64,000 nt of DNA, taken from positions 1,364,001-1,428,000 of the forward strand of contig CBDFFQ010000001.1 of the NCBI GenBank assembly GCA_965246835.1, given 5' to 3'. The position numbers and the translations under genes are program-made. Below, piece by piece: positions 15,213 through 23,931 of this stretch. How positions within the stretch are numbered: position 1 is the first letter of the stretch; each line of letters opens with the position of its first letter. The notes under the pieces are model-generated. The model made no database searches. It was not told the DNA's origin and saw nothing but the letters and a program-made list of their open reading frames with translations. This DNA comes from JANPPS01 sp965246835. GTDB lineage: Bacteria; Pseudomonadota; Alphaproteobacteria; Acetobacterales; Acetobacteraceae.

Positions 15213-15958
15213 TGGATCGCCTCCCCGGGGTAGGTGCCCCACACATCGCTGCGCTTCATCCAGCCACGATAGTCCTGCACCTGCGTCTGACACCAGTCGG
15301 AGGCGGCGTCGCAGCTGCGGAGGCGGACGATGACGCCGGGCTTGAGGGTGGCGACGGGCGTGGCGTCATCGCGCGGATCGCGCCGCAGCACGCGCTCGCC
15401 CCCCGTCACCACGGCGGTGCGGCGGGGCGAGAGCGTTTGGGTGTTGACCCAGCCGCGCACGCCCTCCTGATCGCGCACGAGGCGCCAGATGTCGAACTCG
15501 CGCTCGATCTCCAACGGCAGGTCGCGGCGTTTGTAGACCCACTCGATCGGATAGCGCGGGCCGGGGCCGGACCGCATGTAGACCTCGTCGGAGCGGAGGG
15601 CCGCGAAGCGGGGCAGCATCTGGCCGGAATTGCTGCCCTTGGTGGGTGCGGCGGGGCGCTCGGGCTCCGGCGCCGGGGTTGGCACCGGGACGGGGACGGG
15701 GCGCGGGGCCGGGCGCTGCGGCACCGGACGATGCGGGGCGGGGCGTGCGGCGGGGCCGGGGCGGGCCGGGACCACGGGGGTGGGGCGGGCGGGAGGCGGG
15801 CGGGCGGCCGTGGGGCGGGCCGGGGCGGGGCGCACAGGCCGCAGCGCTTCCTGCGGCCGTGCAGGCGGGGCGGCCGGCGGGCGCGGCGGCACGGGCTGTG
15901 CCCATGCGCTGCCGGTGAGCAGCCAGCCGGCGAGCGCGATGCGAAGGGTGGATGCCAT
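15209..15958 (-). CDS. Exported bacterial SH3-domain protein with Pro/Ala/Arg-rich linker
   Basis: A 249-residue protein with a signal peptide (TLRIALAGWLLTGSAWAQ), then a 100-residue low-complexity linker rich in Pro, Ala and Arg, then two bacterial SH3-type segments. The first, SDEVYMRSGPGPRYPIEWVYKRRDLPLEI with GVRGWVNTQTLS, is the DUF1058/SH3_4 pattern; the second ends YRGWMKRSDVWGTYPGE. Such proteins act in the periplasm, often binding peptidoglycan. Its stop overlaps the start of the nitrile hydratase beta-like gene, so it leads that operon, which is unexpected for a cytoplasmic enzyme. ATG 15958 follows a gap with a palindromic repeat. Confidence 0.85.
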   Translation of the reverse strand: MASTLRIALAGWLLTGSAWAQPVPPRPPAAPPARPQEALRPVRPAPARPTAARPPPARPTPVVPARPGPAARPAPHRPVPQRPAPRPVPVPVPTPAPEPERPAAPTKGSNSGQMLPRFAALRSDEVYMRSGPGPRYPIEWVYKRRDLPLEIEREFDIWRLVRDQEGVRGWVNTQTLSPRRTAVVTGGERVLRRDPRDDATPVATLKPGVIVRLRSCDAASDWCQTQVQDYRGWMKRSDVWGTYPGEAIQ

Positions 15959-16002
15959 CCCCTCCGATGCCAAGATGCCGCGCCCGGGGTCAAGCCCCTT
16001 CG

Positions 16003-16113
16003 CCCTCTCCCGCTGGCGGGAGAGGGTCGGGGTGAGGGTGGGGTCACGCTCACCGGCCATCGCCCCTGTCCTACCACCCTCATCCCAACCTTCTCCCGCC
16101 AGCGGGAGAAGGG
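16003..16113. repeat. Paired palindromic repeat, copy 2 of 4
   Basis: Unit A (16003-16043) begins CCCTCTCCCGCTGGCGGGAG; unit B (16073-16113) is its inverted partner, with CACCCTCATCCC and CCCGCCAGCGGGAG. The pair fills the 162-base gap between the SH3-protein start and the DsrE-like gene, where it could act as a hairpin that ends or stabilises transcripts. Confidence 0.9.
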
Positions 16114-16120
16114 GCGGCCG

Positions 16121-16477
16121 TCACAGCGTCACGATCTGGCCGCCCCGCGTGGCAGACAGAAAACTCGGCACCCCCGCCACCTCCACCCCCGCCAGCAACG
16201 CCCCCGCCTCGATCCCCGCCAGCCGCAGCCCGGCGTCACACGCCATCAGCCGCACCCCCAACTCCACGGCCGCCGCCCGCAATTCCGCCGCGTCGGCCAC
16301 GCCGTGCAACGCGCGCCGATCGGCATCGGGCACGGCCAGCAGCGCACGGCAGCCCTCGTTGGTGGCAAACAGCACCACCTCCCGCCCCACCGCCGCCGCC
16401 GCCGCGGCAACCACCCAGGCGTAATGCGCCCGCTCCGGAACACCCGAGATCAGCAGGATGCCGAGTGGCTCAGCCAT
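16121..16477 (-). CDS. DsrE/DsrF-like small protein
   Basis: A 118-residue protein with the DsrE-like fold pattern: GILLISGVPERAHYAWVVAAAAAAVGREVVLF at the N-terminus, then VRLMACDAGLRLAGI and a short C-terminal ATRGGQIVTL. The cysteine in LMACDAG sits where many DsrE/YchN relatives have their conserved cysteine. These proteins can carry sulfur, but this copy stands outside any dsr cluster. Its start overlaps the stop of the ThiF-like gene by eight bases, so the two are co-expressed, and a role in sulfur relay with that enzyme is reasonable but inferred. Confidence 0.75.
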   Translation of the reverse strand: MAEPLGILLISGVPERAHYAWVVAAAAAAVGREVVLFATNEGCRALLAVPDADRRALHGVADAAELRAAAVELGVRLMACDAGLRLAGIEAGALLAGVEVAGVPSFLSATRGGQIVTL

Positions 16478-17273
16478 GCGCGGACAAATCATGGATCGTG
16501 GCGCCGGGTCCGCACAGCGCGCAAGCGGGATCCCGCGGCAGCCGGACCATCCGGATCCGCGCCGCCAACGCATCCCAGATCAGCACCCGGCCCGACAGGC
16601 CCTCGCCGATGCCCATGATCTCCTTGCACACTTCCGTGGCTTGCAAGGTGCCCATCACCCCGGTGACGGGGCCCAGGATCCCCGCCTCGCTGCAACTCGG
16701 CACCATGCCCGGCGGCGGCGGCGCGGGATGCAGGCAGCGGTAGCAGGGACCGCCCGGTTTGCCCCCGATGCTGGACTTGAACGTGCTGAGCTGCCCGTCG
16801 AAACGCAGCACCGCCGCCGACACCAGCGTGCGCCGCGCCAAGTGGCAGGCATCGGCGGTGAGGAAACGGGTCGCGAAATTGTCGCTCCCGTCGCACACCA
16901 AGTCGTAGCGGGACACGAGTTCCATCGCGTTGGCGGCCGTGAGCCGGGTCTCGTGCGGCTCGATCGTCACACCGGGGTTCAGCGCCGTGACGGCGTGGGC
17001 CGCCGACTGCACCTTGGCCATCCCGATCCCGTCCGTGCGATGCGCGACCTGGCGCTGCAAATTGGACAGATCCACCCGGTCATCGTCTATGATCCCGAGC
17101 GTCCCGACCCCCGCCGCCGCCAGATACAGCAGCAAGGGCGACCCCAGTCCCCCGGCGCCCACCACCAGAACCCGCGCCGCGCGCAGCTTCGCCTGCCCGG
17201 TGCCGCCCACTTCCGCGAGCAGGATGTTGCGGGAATAGCGGGTGATCTCGTCTTCGCTGAAATCCAGGTCCAT
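16470..17273 (-). CDS. HesA/MoeB/ThiF family adenylyltransferase
   Basis: A 267-residue E1-like enzyme that adenylates the C-terminal glycine of a sulfur-carrier protein such as MoaD or ThiS. The nucleotide loop VLVVGAGGLGSPLLLYLA is followed by the Asp/Arg ATP site (IDDDRVDLSNLQRQ); a cysteine in PSCSEAGILGPVTG is in the active loop; two CXXC pairs, CYRC and CALC, form a zinc site. The start at 17273 begins MDLDFSEDEITRYSRN, the common N-terminus; ATGs at 17285 and 17300 are possible. It is divergent from queC. Molybdenum cofactor or thiamine synthesis cannot be separated on sequence. Confidence 0.9.
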   Translation of the reverse strand: MDLDFSEDEITRYSRNILLAEVGGTGQAKLRAARVLVVGAGGLGSPLLLYLAAAGVGTLGIIDDDRVDLSNLQRQVAHRTDGIGMAKVQSAAHAVTALNPGVTIEPHETRLTAANAMELVSRYDLVCDGSDNFATRFLTADACHLARRTLVSAAVLRFDGQLSTFKSSIGGKPGGPCYRCLHPAPPPPGMVPSCSEAGILGPVTGVMGTLQATEVCKEIMGIGEGLSGRVLIWDALAARIRMVRLPRDPACALCGPGATIHDLSAHG

Positions 17274-17301
17274 GCTGCGATACATAGGCTGCGGAGACAT
17301 G

Positions 17302-17982
17302 ATGAACGAGAGGGCATTGGTCCTGTTCAGCGGCGGGCAGGACAGCGCGGCGTGCCTGGCCTGGGCGCTGGACCGGTATGAGCACGTGGAGACCCTGGGC
17401 TTCGCCTATGGCCAGCGCCACGCGATCGAGCTGGCGTGCCGCGGCCCGGTGCGGGACGCGATGCCGCACCAGGACCGGTTGGGACCGGATCATGTGATCG
17501 ACCTCACGGCCTCGATGGCCGCCTTGGGCGCCACGGCGCTCACGTCGGACGCCGAAATCCGGATGGGGGCGGAGGGCCTGCCCACGACCTTCGTGCCCGG
17601 CCGCAATTTGCTGTTCCTGACCTACGCGGCGGCCCTGGCCTACCGCCGCGACCTCCGCCAGATCGTGGGTGGCATGTGCGAGACGGATTTTTCCGGCTAT
17701 CCGGACTGCCGGGACGACACGATCAAGGCGATGCAGGTGGCGCTGAACCTGGGCCTGGAGCGGCGGCTGGTGCTGGAGACGCCGCTGATGTGGCTGGATA
17801 AGGCGGCGATTTGGGCGATGGCGGACCGGTTTGGGATTCTGGATGTGACGGTGGAGATGACCCATACCTGCTACCGGGGGGACCGGGTGCATCGGCATGA
17901 CTGGGGGTATGGCTGTGGAGAGTGCCCGGCGTGCGAGCTTCGTTCGGCCGGGTGGGCGCGGTGGTCAGCCGGGTCAGACTGA
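17302..17982 (+). CDS. queC: 7-cyano-7-deazaguanine synthase
   Basis: QueC converts 7-carboxy-7-deazaguanine, ATP and ammonia to preQ0, the precursor of queuosine in tRNA. The PP-loop SGGQDSAACL is near the N-terminus (residues 10-19). The zinc-binding cysteines appear in HTCYRGDR and YGCGECPACELR near the C-terminus. Length (226 residues) is normal. ATG 17302 is used. It is divergent from the ThiF-like gene with no room for more than a very short shared leader. No other queuosine gene is in the window. Confidence 0.95.
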   Translation: MNERALVLFSGGQDSAACLAWALDRYEHVETLGFAYGQRHAIELACRGPVRDAMPHQDRLGPDHVIDLTASMAALGATALTSDAEIRMGAEGLPTTFVPGRNLLFLTYAAALAYRRDLRQIVGGMCETDFSGYPDCRDDTIKAMQVALNLGLERRLVLETPLMWLDKAAIWAMADRFGILDVTVEMTHTCYRGDRVHRHDWGYGCGECPACELRSAGWARWSAGSD

Positions 17983-18170
17983 AAAGTGTATTCATCCTAC
18001 GGATCAGCGATACATTATCGAAAAGACAATTATTCCAGGGTTTGCAGTGGCTTGCATTCCTGTCGTGGCTGCAATTAGTTTTTTGTTTGCCGTCCGATGG
18101 ATTGCACGAGGCTTCTTGCCCCTTTAGCCGAGCCAGTTTCAGCTCCTATTATTGAGCGGTCTAGATCGCT
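17983..18170. other. AT-richer intergenic patch
   Basis: This 188-base gap between the queC stop and the convergent transporter gene stop is clearly lower in GC than its surroundings, with runs such as ATTATCGAAAAGACAATTAT and TTAGTTTTTTGTTTGCC. Short open frames cross it; one would encode a hydrophobic run (PGFAVACIPVVAAISFLFAV) but overlaps queC and lacks a ribosome site. I see no tRNA or clear terminator. It may be a remnant of transferred DNA. Confidence 0.5.
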
Positions 18171-19163
18171 TCACCCCGGCAAATACCGATCCGTAAACGT
18201 GGCCGAAAGGTCGATCGTGGCCGCCGCGATCGCCGGGTCGAAGCCGGTCAGCATGCGCTTCACGGTCTCCGCCATCGCCATCGTGACCCGCCCATCGTGC
18301 TGGAAGGCGTCCTTGTTCCGCTCGAACGCCGCGGTGCAGACGTCGGCCCCCACGGCGCACATGCCCTTTTCCAGCGCGCCCGTCGCCTGCTCGGCGCTGG
18401 CCGTTTTCAGGAAGGTCAGCGCCTCCATGACCGCCGCGGCGCAGCCCCGCGTGGCGGCGTCGTTTTTCGCTATCCAGGCCGGGTCGGCATACAGGCAGCC
18501 GGAGGCGTAGGGGCCGCCGAAGATCGCCTGCGTGCCCGCGGCGTCCCGCGCGTCGGCCAGGATCGTGACGGTGCCCTTGCGCTCCAGATCGTTCATGATG
18601 GGGTCGAACAGGCTCAGCGCATCGATGTCCCCGCGCTCGAACGCGCTGATCGCGGTCTGCGTGGTGCCGACGCCGATCGCCGCCGCATCCGTCGATTTCA
18701 GCCCGGCCTTCACCATCAGCTGCATCGCGAACAGATGCGTGGCCGAACCCGGCGCCGACACGCCGATTTTTCGTCCTTTCAGATCCGCCGCCGTCTTGAT
18801 CTCACTGGCGAGCGCCTTGCGAACCCCCAGCACCAGGCCGGAGTTGCGCGCCTGCAGCACGAAGGCGGTGAGCTTCGCGTTCTTGGCCGCGAGCTGGATC
18901 GTGTGCTCGTAATAGCCGCACACCATGTCACTCGAGCCGCCCAGCAGCGCCTGCATCGCGCGGGCGCCACCGGGGAACTGGGCCACTTCGGCGTCGATGC
19001 CGTGCTTGGCGAACAGGTTCTGACCCACCGCCACGAAGAACGGCATGTAGCCATACAGCGCCACGCCGCCGCCGGCGATGCGGACTTTCTGGCGGGATTG
19101 GGCCAGGGCCGGGGCGGCGAGGGTGGCGGCGGTCAGGGTCAGGGCGGTGCGGCGGGTCAGCAT
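18171..19163 (-). CDS. ABC transporter substrate-binding protein, NitT/TauT type
   Basis: A 330-residue periplasmic binding protein. The signal peptide is MLTRRTALTLTAATLAAPALA, Tat-like in having a twin arginine. The mature part begins VRIAGGGVALYGYMPFFVAVG and has the NMT1-like fold motifs GLVLGVRK and LKGRKIGVSAPGSATHLF. Such proteins capture sulfonates, nitrate, pyrimidine precursors or other small organics; the ligand is not clear from the sequence. ATG 19163 is the start of the signal peptide. The permease and ATPase genes lie directly upstream on the same strand. Confidence 0.9.
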   Translation of the reverse strand: MLTRRTALTLTAATLAAPALAQSRQKVRIAGGGVALYGYMPFFVAVGQNLFAKHGIDAEVAQFPGGARAMQALLGGSSDMVCGYYEHTIQLAAKNAKLTAFVLQARNSGLVLGVRKALASEIKTAADLKGRKIGVSAPGSATHLFAMQLMVKAGLKSTDAAAIGVGTTQTAISAFERGDIDALSLFDPIMNDLERKGTVTILADARDAAGTQAIFGGPYASGCLYADPAWIAKNDAATRGCAAAVMEALTFLKTASAEQATGALEKGMCAVGADVCTAAFERNKDAFQHDGRVTMAMAETVKRMLTGFDPAIAAATIDLSATFTDRYLPG

Positions 19164-19177
19164 GATCTGTGCTCCAT

Positions 19178-19942
19178 TCAAGTGTCTCGCGGCGTGTCCG
19201 CGCGTGGCTGCCACACAAGCAGCTTGGTTTCGGCCAGCGTCACGCAGGCATCCAGCACCAGCGCGCACAGCGTCAGCACCACGATGCCGGCGAACACGGT
19301 GTCCACGTCGAACACTCCCTCGGCCTGCAAAATCAGATAGCCGACACCGGCGGCACTACCTAGATATTCGGCAATCACCGCTCCCACGAACGCCATGCCG
19401 ACCGAGACGTGGAGGGACGAAAAAACCCAGCTCAGCGCGGCCGGCAGATACACGTGGCGCAGCAATTGCCGCCGTGTGGCGCCCAGCATGCGGGTGGCGT
19501 TCAGCACTGTGGGGCTCACCTCCCGCACGCCTTGCAGCACGTTGAAGAACACGATGAAGAACACGAGCGTAAAACCAAGCGCCACCTTGCTCGTCATGCC
19601 CAGCCCGAACCACATCGCGAAGATCGGCGCCAGGATCACGCGGGGCATGGCGTTGGCGGCCTTGATGAACGGGTCCAGCACCGCCTGCGTACGCGGGCTC
19701 AAGCCCAGCCACAGCCCGGCCAGCACGCCCGCAATGGTCCCGGTCGCAAACGCCATCAGCGTCTCGGCGATGGTCACAGCCAAGTGCGGCCAGATGAACC
19801 CCGTGCCGAACCACGCGGCGATGACGCCCGCAATCTTCTCCGGCCGCCCGAAGAACAGCGGCGACAGCACGCCGGTCACGCTCCCGAGCTGCCAGAGGGC
19901 GAGTAACAAGAAACCGATGCCGAGCCGGGCCGCCGTGATCAC
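19178..19942 (-). CDS. ABC transporter permease, NitT/TauT type
   Basis: A 254-residue inner-membrane permease with about six helices. The EAA loop that docks on the ATPase is seen as EVSPTVLNATRMLGATRRQLLRHVYLPAALSW in pieces around residues 140-170. It starts with GTG 19942, overlapping the ATPase stop as GTGA, and is separated from the binding protein by 14 bases. Together these three genes make one importer. The substrate is unknown. Confidence 0.93.
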   Translation of the reverse strand: MITAARLGIGFLLLALWQLGSVTGVLSPLFFGRPEKIAGVIAAWFGTGFIWPHLAVTIAETLMAFATGTIAGVLAGLWLGLSPRTQAVLDPFIKAANAMPRVILAPIFAMWFGLGMTSKVALGFTLVFFIVFFNVLQGVREVSPTVLNATRMLGATRRQLLRHVYLPAALSWVFSSLHVSVGMAFVGAVIAEYLGSAAGVGYLILQAEGVFDVDTVFAGIVVLTLCALVLDACVTLAETKLLVWQPRADTPRDT

Positions 19943-20727
19943 GCCGCGTGCACCCCGGTCTGGTAGGCGCGCAGCACCTCGTCCCGCAGCACGGCCCAGA
20001 TGCGTTCCTGCAGGTGTTGGAAGGCCGGGGTCATGCGGATTTCCGCCACGTCGCGCGGCCGGGGCAGGTCGATGGCGAACTCGGCGATCGGGCGCGTGGC
20101 CGGCCCGGCGGACAGCACCACCACACGGTCGGACAGGCTGATCGCCTCCTCCAGATCATGCGTGATGAACAGCACGGATTTGCGGTTGGCCTGCCACAAG
20201 GCCAGCAGCTCGTTCTCCATCATGAGGCGCGTCTGGACATCGAGCGCGCTGAACGGCTCGTCCATCAGCAGGATCGGGGGGTCCAGCACCAGCGTCTGCG
20301 CCAGCTGCGCCCGCTTGCGCATGCCGCCGCTCATCTGGTGCGGGTATTTGGCGCCGTGACCGCGCAGGCCCACGCGGGCGAGCCATTGATCGGCCTGCGC
20401 CCGCGCCTCCGTCCGGGACCGTCCCGCGAATTCCGGCCCGGCGGCCACATTGTCCCGCGCGCTCCGCCACGGCATCAGGCTGTCGGCCTGGAACAGATAC
20501 CCGGCCTGGCGGTTCACGCCGCGCAACGGCGCGCCCCTCACCTGCACGGTGCCGCGCGTGGGCGCCAGCAGCCCGGCGGCGAGGTTCAGCAGCGTGCTCT
20601 TACCGCACCCCGTGGGGCCGACCACGGACAGGAATTCGCCCTCCTCCACATGCAGGGAGGTGGAGGCCACGGCGGTGTAGGCGCCGAACGAGACGGTGAC
20701 GTCATCGAGTGTCAAGGCGGCCGTCAT
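19939..20727 (-). CDS. ABC transporter ATP-binding protein, NitT/TauT type
   Basis: A 262-residue ATPase that powers the importer encoded next to it. Walker A is VVGPTGCGKSTLLN, the signature is QMSGGMRKRAQLAQ, Walker B is ILLMDEPFSALD, and the switch histidine is in LFITHDLEEA. The ATPase comes first in transcription order, then the permease, then the binding protein. A palindromic repeat pair lies about 60 bases upstream of its start, between it and isocitrate lyase, whose gene ends there. Confidence 0.94.
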   Translation of the reverse strand: MTAALTLDDVTVSFGAYTAVASTSLHVEEGEFLSVVGPTGCGKSTLLNLAAGLLAPTRGTVQVRGAPLRGVNRQAGYLFQADSLMPWRSARDNVAAGPEFAGRSRTEARAQADQWLARVGLRGHGAKYPHQMSGGMRKRAQLAQTLVLDPPILLMDEPFSALDVQTRLMMENELLALWQANRKSVLFITHDLEEAISLSDRVVVLSAGPATRPIAEFAIDLPRPRDVAEIRMTPAFQHLQERIWAVLRDEVLRAYQTGVHAA

Positions 20728-20788
20728 TGCGGCGTGGGTCCCCTCCCGGTGGTGGAGGGACCATAGACGGCGGCGTGCAAAAAAGAAG

Positions 20789-20898
20789 CCCTCTCCCGTT
20801 GGCGGGAGAGGGTTGGGTGAGGGTGGGGCAGCACGAAATTCGGCCGTTGGGCGTCACCCCACCCTCACCCCGACCCTCTCCCGCCAGCGGGAGAGGGG
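20789..20898. repeat. Paired palindromic repeat, copy 3 of 4
   Basis: Unit A (20789-20828) begins CCCTCTCCCGTTGGCGGGAG; unit B (20857-20898) is inverted, with CCCCACCCTCACCCCGACC. It occupies most of the 183-base space between the isocitrate lyase stop and the ABC ATPase start, thus at the 3' end of aceA, where a hairpin could end or protect the aceA transcript. Confidence 0.9.
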
Positions 20899-20910
20899 GA
20901 AGCGATCGCC

Positions 20911-22290
<1,380 letters not shown>

Positions 22291-22327
22291 CGGGTGGGCT
22301 CCTCAAGTCGGAAGTGACCCTGTCAAT

Positions 22328-22429
22328 ATTTACATTGCGCCTGCGAAGAACAGCCCTAATCTGCGCTCAGAAACGCAATCATGTTGCTGAATTGTTCAAA
22401 CACTCTGTAAATCCGTAAAGGTTGTAAAT
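22328..22429. promoter_or_regulatory. Shared aceA / regulator promoter with TGTAAAT elements
   Basis: The 137-base divergent region has one ATTTACA (22328-22334) and, on the other side, TGTAAAT at 22406-22412, a CGTAAAG at 22414-22420 and TGTAAAT at 22423-22429; the last one overlaps the regulator's ATG. The repeats and inverted copy look like operator half-sites for autoregulation and aceA control. AAAGG at 22417-22421 is the probable ribosome site for the regulator. Confidence 0.55.
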
Positions 22430-23825
22430 GGCTGCTCCCCAGATTGGCCGCACGGTCCGACGCCTCCGCACCGAGCAGGGTCTGTCGCAACAGGCCCTCG
22501 CCGTGCGCCTCGGCATCTCCGGCAGCTACCTCAACCTGATCGAGCACGAGCAGCGGGCCGTCACGGCGAACCTCCTCATCAAGTTGGCCGAAACGCTGCG
22601 GGTGGACCTCGCCGCGCTGTCCGGTGCCGAGGAGCGTCAGCTCGAGGCCGGGCTGCGGGAAGTGTTCAAGGACCCGCTGCTGGATCAGACCGTGCCGGAT
22701 GCGGAGCTGGCGGGCCTGGCGGCCAGTTCGCCCGCGGCGGGCCGGGCCATCCTGGCGCTGTATCGGGCATGGCGCGTGGCGCGGGAGGATAGCAGCGGCA
22801 TCGCCCTCCCCTCCGGCCGCCGCATGCTGTTGCCGAACGAGGAGGCGCGGGACGCCTTCCATGAGCGCGGCAACCATTTCCCCTCGATCGAGACGGCGGC
22901 GGAGGGCGTGGCGCTGCCGGCGCAACCGGCGGAGCTGAACCACGCCATCGCGGAGCGGCTGCGCAACCGCCACGGCCTCAACATCCGCGTGGGTCCGTTG
23001 GAGGGAGCGCTCCGCCGCTATGACCCGGCCACCCGCAGCCTATTCCTGTCGGAACAGCTACCGCGCGAGAGCCGCGGCTTCCACCTCGCGTTCCAGCTGG
23101 CGCTTCTGGAATTGCGTGACACCGTGGAGGCACAGGTCGAGGCCACCGCGCCCAGCACGCCCGAGGCCGGCAGCCTGGTCCGCCTCGGCCTGCTGAACTA
23201 CGCCGCCGGCGCCCTGCTGATGCCCTACGAGCGGGTCCGCGCCACCGCGGCCGAGCTGCGGCATGACGTGGATGCGCTGTCGGACCGCTTCGGCGTGAGC
23301 TTCGAGCAGGCGGCGCATCGCCTCTCATCCCTGCAGCGGCCCGGCGCGCGCGGGGTGCCGTTCTTCTTCCTGCGCGTGGACCCCGCGGGCAACGTGAGCA
23401 AGCGGTTCACGGCGGCCGGCTTCCCGTTCGCGCGCTATGGCGGCTCCTGCCCGCGCTGGGTGGTGCATGCGGCGTTTGCGGCGCCGGGCCAGGTGCAGGT
23501 GCAGGTGGCGCAGCTGCCGGATGGCGCCACGTTCCTGTGCTTCGCCCGCTGCGTCGTGGGCCGGGCGACCGCGTGGGGCGACACGGCGCCCCGGCACGTG
23601 ATCGCCATGGGGTGCGAGGTCTCGCAGGCGGACCAGGTGGTGTATGCGGACGGTCTGGACCTCGAGCGCGCCACGGTCGGGATCGGGCTCTCATGCCGGC
23701 TGTGCGAACGCGAGGGCTGCCGCAGCCGCGCCTTCCCGCCGCTGGAGCACCGCCTGGCGCTCGACCCCGCGCTGGCGAGCGATTCGCCGTATCGGTTCGT
23801 GCCGAAGGCCGGGCGGGGAAAATAG
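22428..23825 (+). CDS. XRE-family regulator, RamB/PrpR-like (DUF2083)
   Basis: A 465-residue transcription factor. The N-terminal helix-turn-helix (about residues 5-60) reads TEQGLSQQALAVRLGISGSY with LNLIEHEQR. The central IrrE-like region is degenerate and lacks a HEXXH site. The C-terminal DUF2083 domain has the cysteine cluster SCRLCEREGCRSRAFPPL typical of the short-chain fatty acyl regulators RamB and PrpR. In Actinobacteria and Paracoccus such proteins control acetate, glyoxylate or propionate genes; here it is divergent from aceA, so control of the glyoxylate shunt is a strong inference. The effector is unknown, probably an acyl-CoA. Confidence 0.9.
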   Translation: MAAPQIGRTVRRLRTEQGLSQQALAVRLGISGSYLNLIEHEQRAVTANLLIKLAETLRVDLAALSGAEERQLEAGLREVFKDPLLDQTVPDAELAGLAASSPAAGRAILALYRAWRVAREDSSGIALPSGRRMLLPNEEARDAFHERGNHFPSIETAAEGVALPAQPAELNHAIAERLRNRHGLNIRVGPLEGALRRYDPATRSLFLSEQLPRESRGFHLAFQLALLELRDTVEAQVEATAPSTPEAGSLVRLGLLNYAAGALLMPYERVRATAAELRHDVDALSDRFGVSFEQAAHRLSSLQRPGARGVPFFFLRVDPAGNVSKRFTAAGFPFARYGGSCPRWVVHAAFAAPGQVQVQVAQLPDGATFLCFARCVVGRATAWGDTAPRHVIAMGCEVSQADQVVYADGLDLERATVGIGLSCRLCEREGCRSRAFPPLEHRLALDPALASDSPYRFVPKAGRGK

Positions 23826-23830
23826 CGGCT

Positions 23831-23861
23831 GTCGGACCCCGGGAGGCGGGCTTAGTCCGAC
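23831..23861 (+). terminator. Possible terminator hairpin after the regulator gene
   Basis: GTCGGAC (23831-23837) and GTCCGAC (23855-23861) form a seven-base stem with a 17-base GC-rich loop, five bases after the regulator stop. There is no T run, so it may act only as a weak or Rho-assisted terminator. Confidence 0.4.
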
Positions 23862-23931
23862 CGGTCCTTGATCACGGCCGTCGTGTCCTGCACCGGCCGC
23901 TGAGCGTCGGGATCGCCTCACACAGCGGAAA

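Noticed and set aside
17897..18127. Small hydrophobic protein across the AT-rich patch
   Set aside because: It overlaps the end of queC in another frame and has no ribosome site; not supported as a gene.
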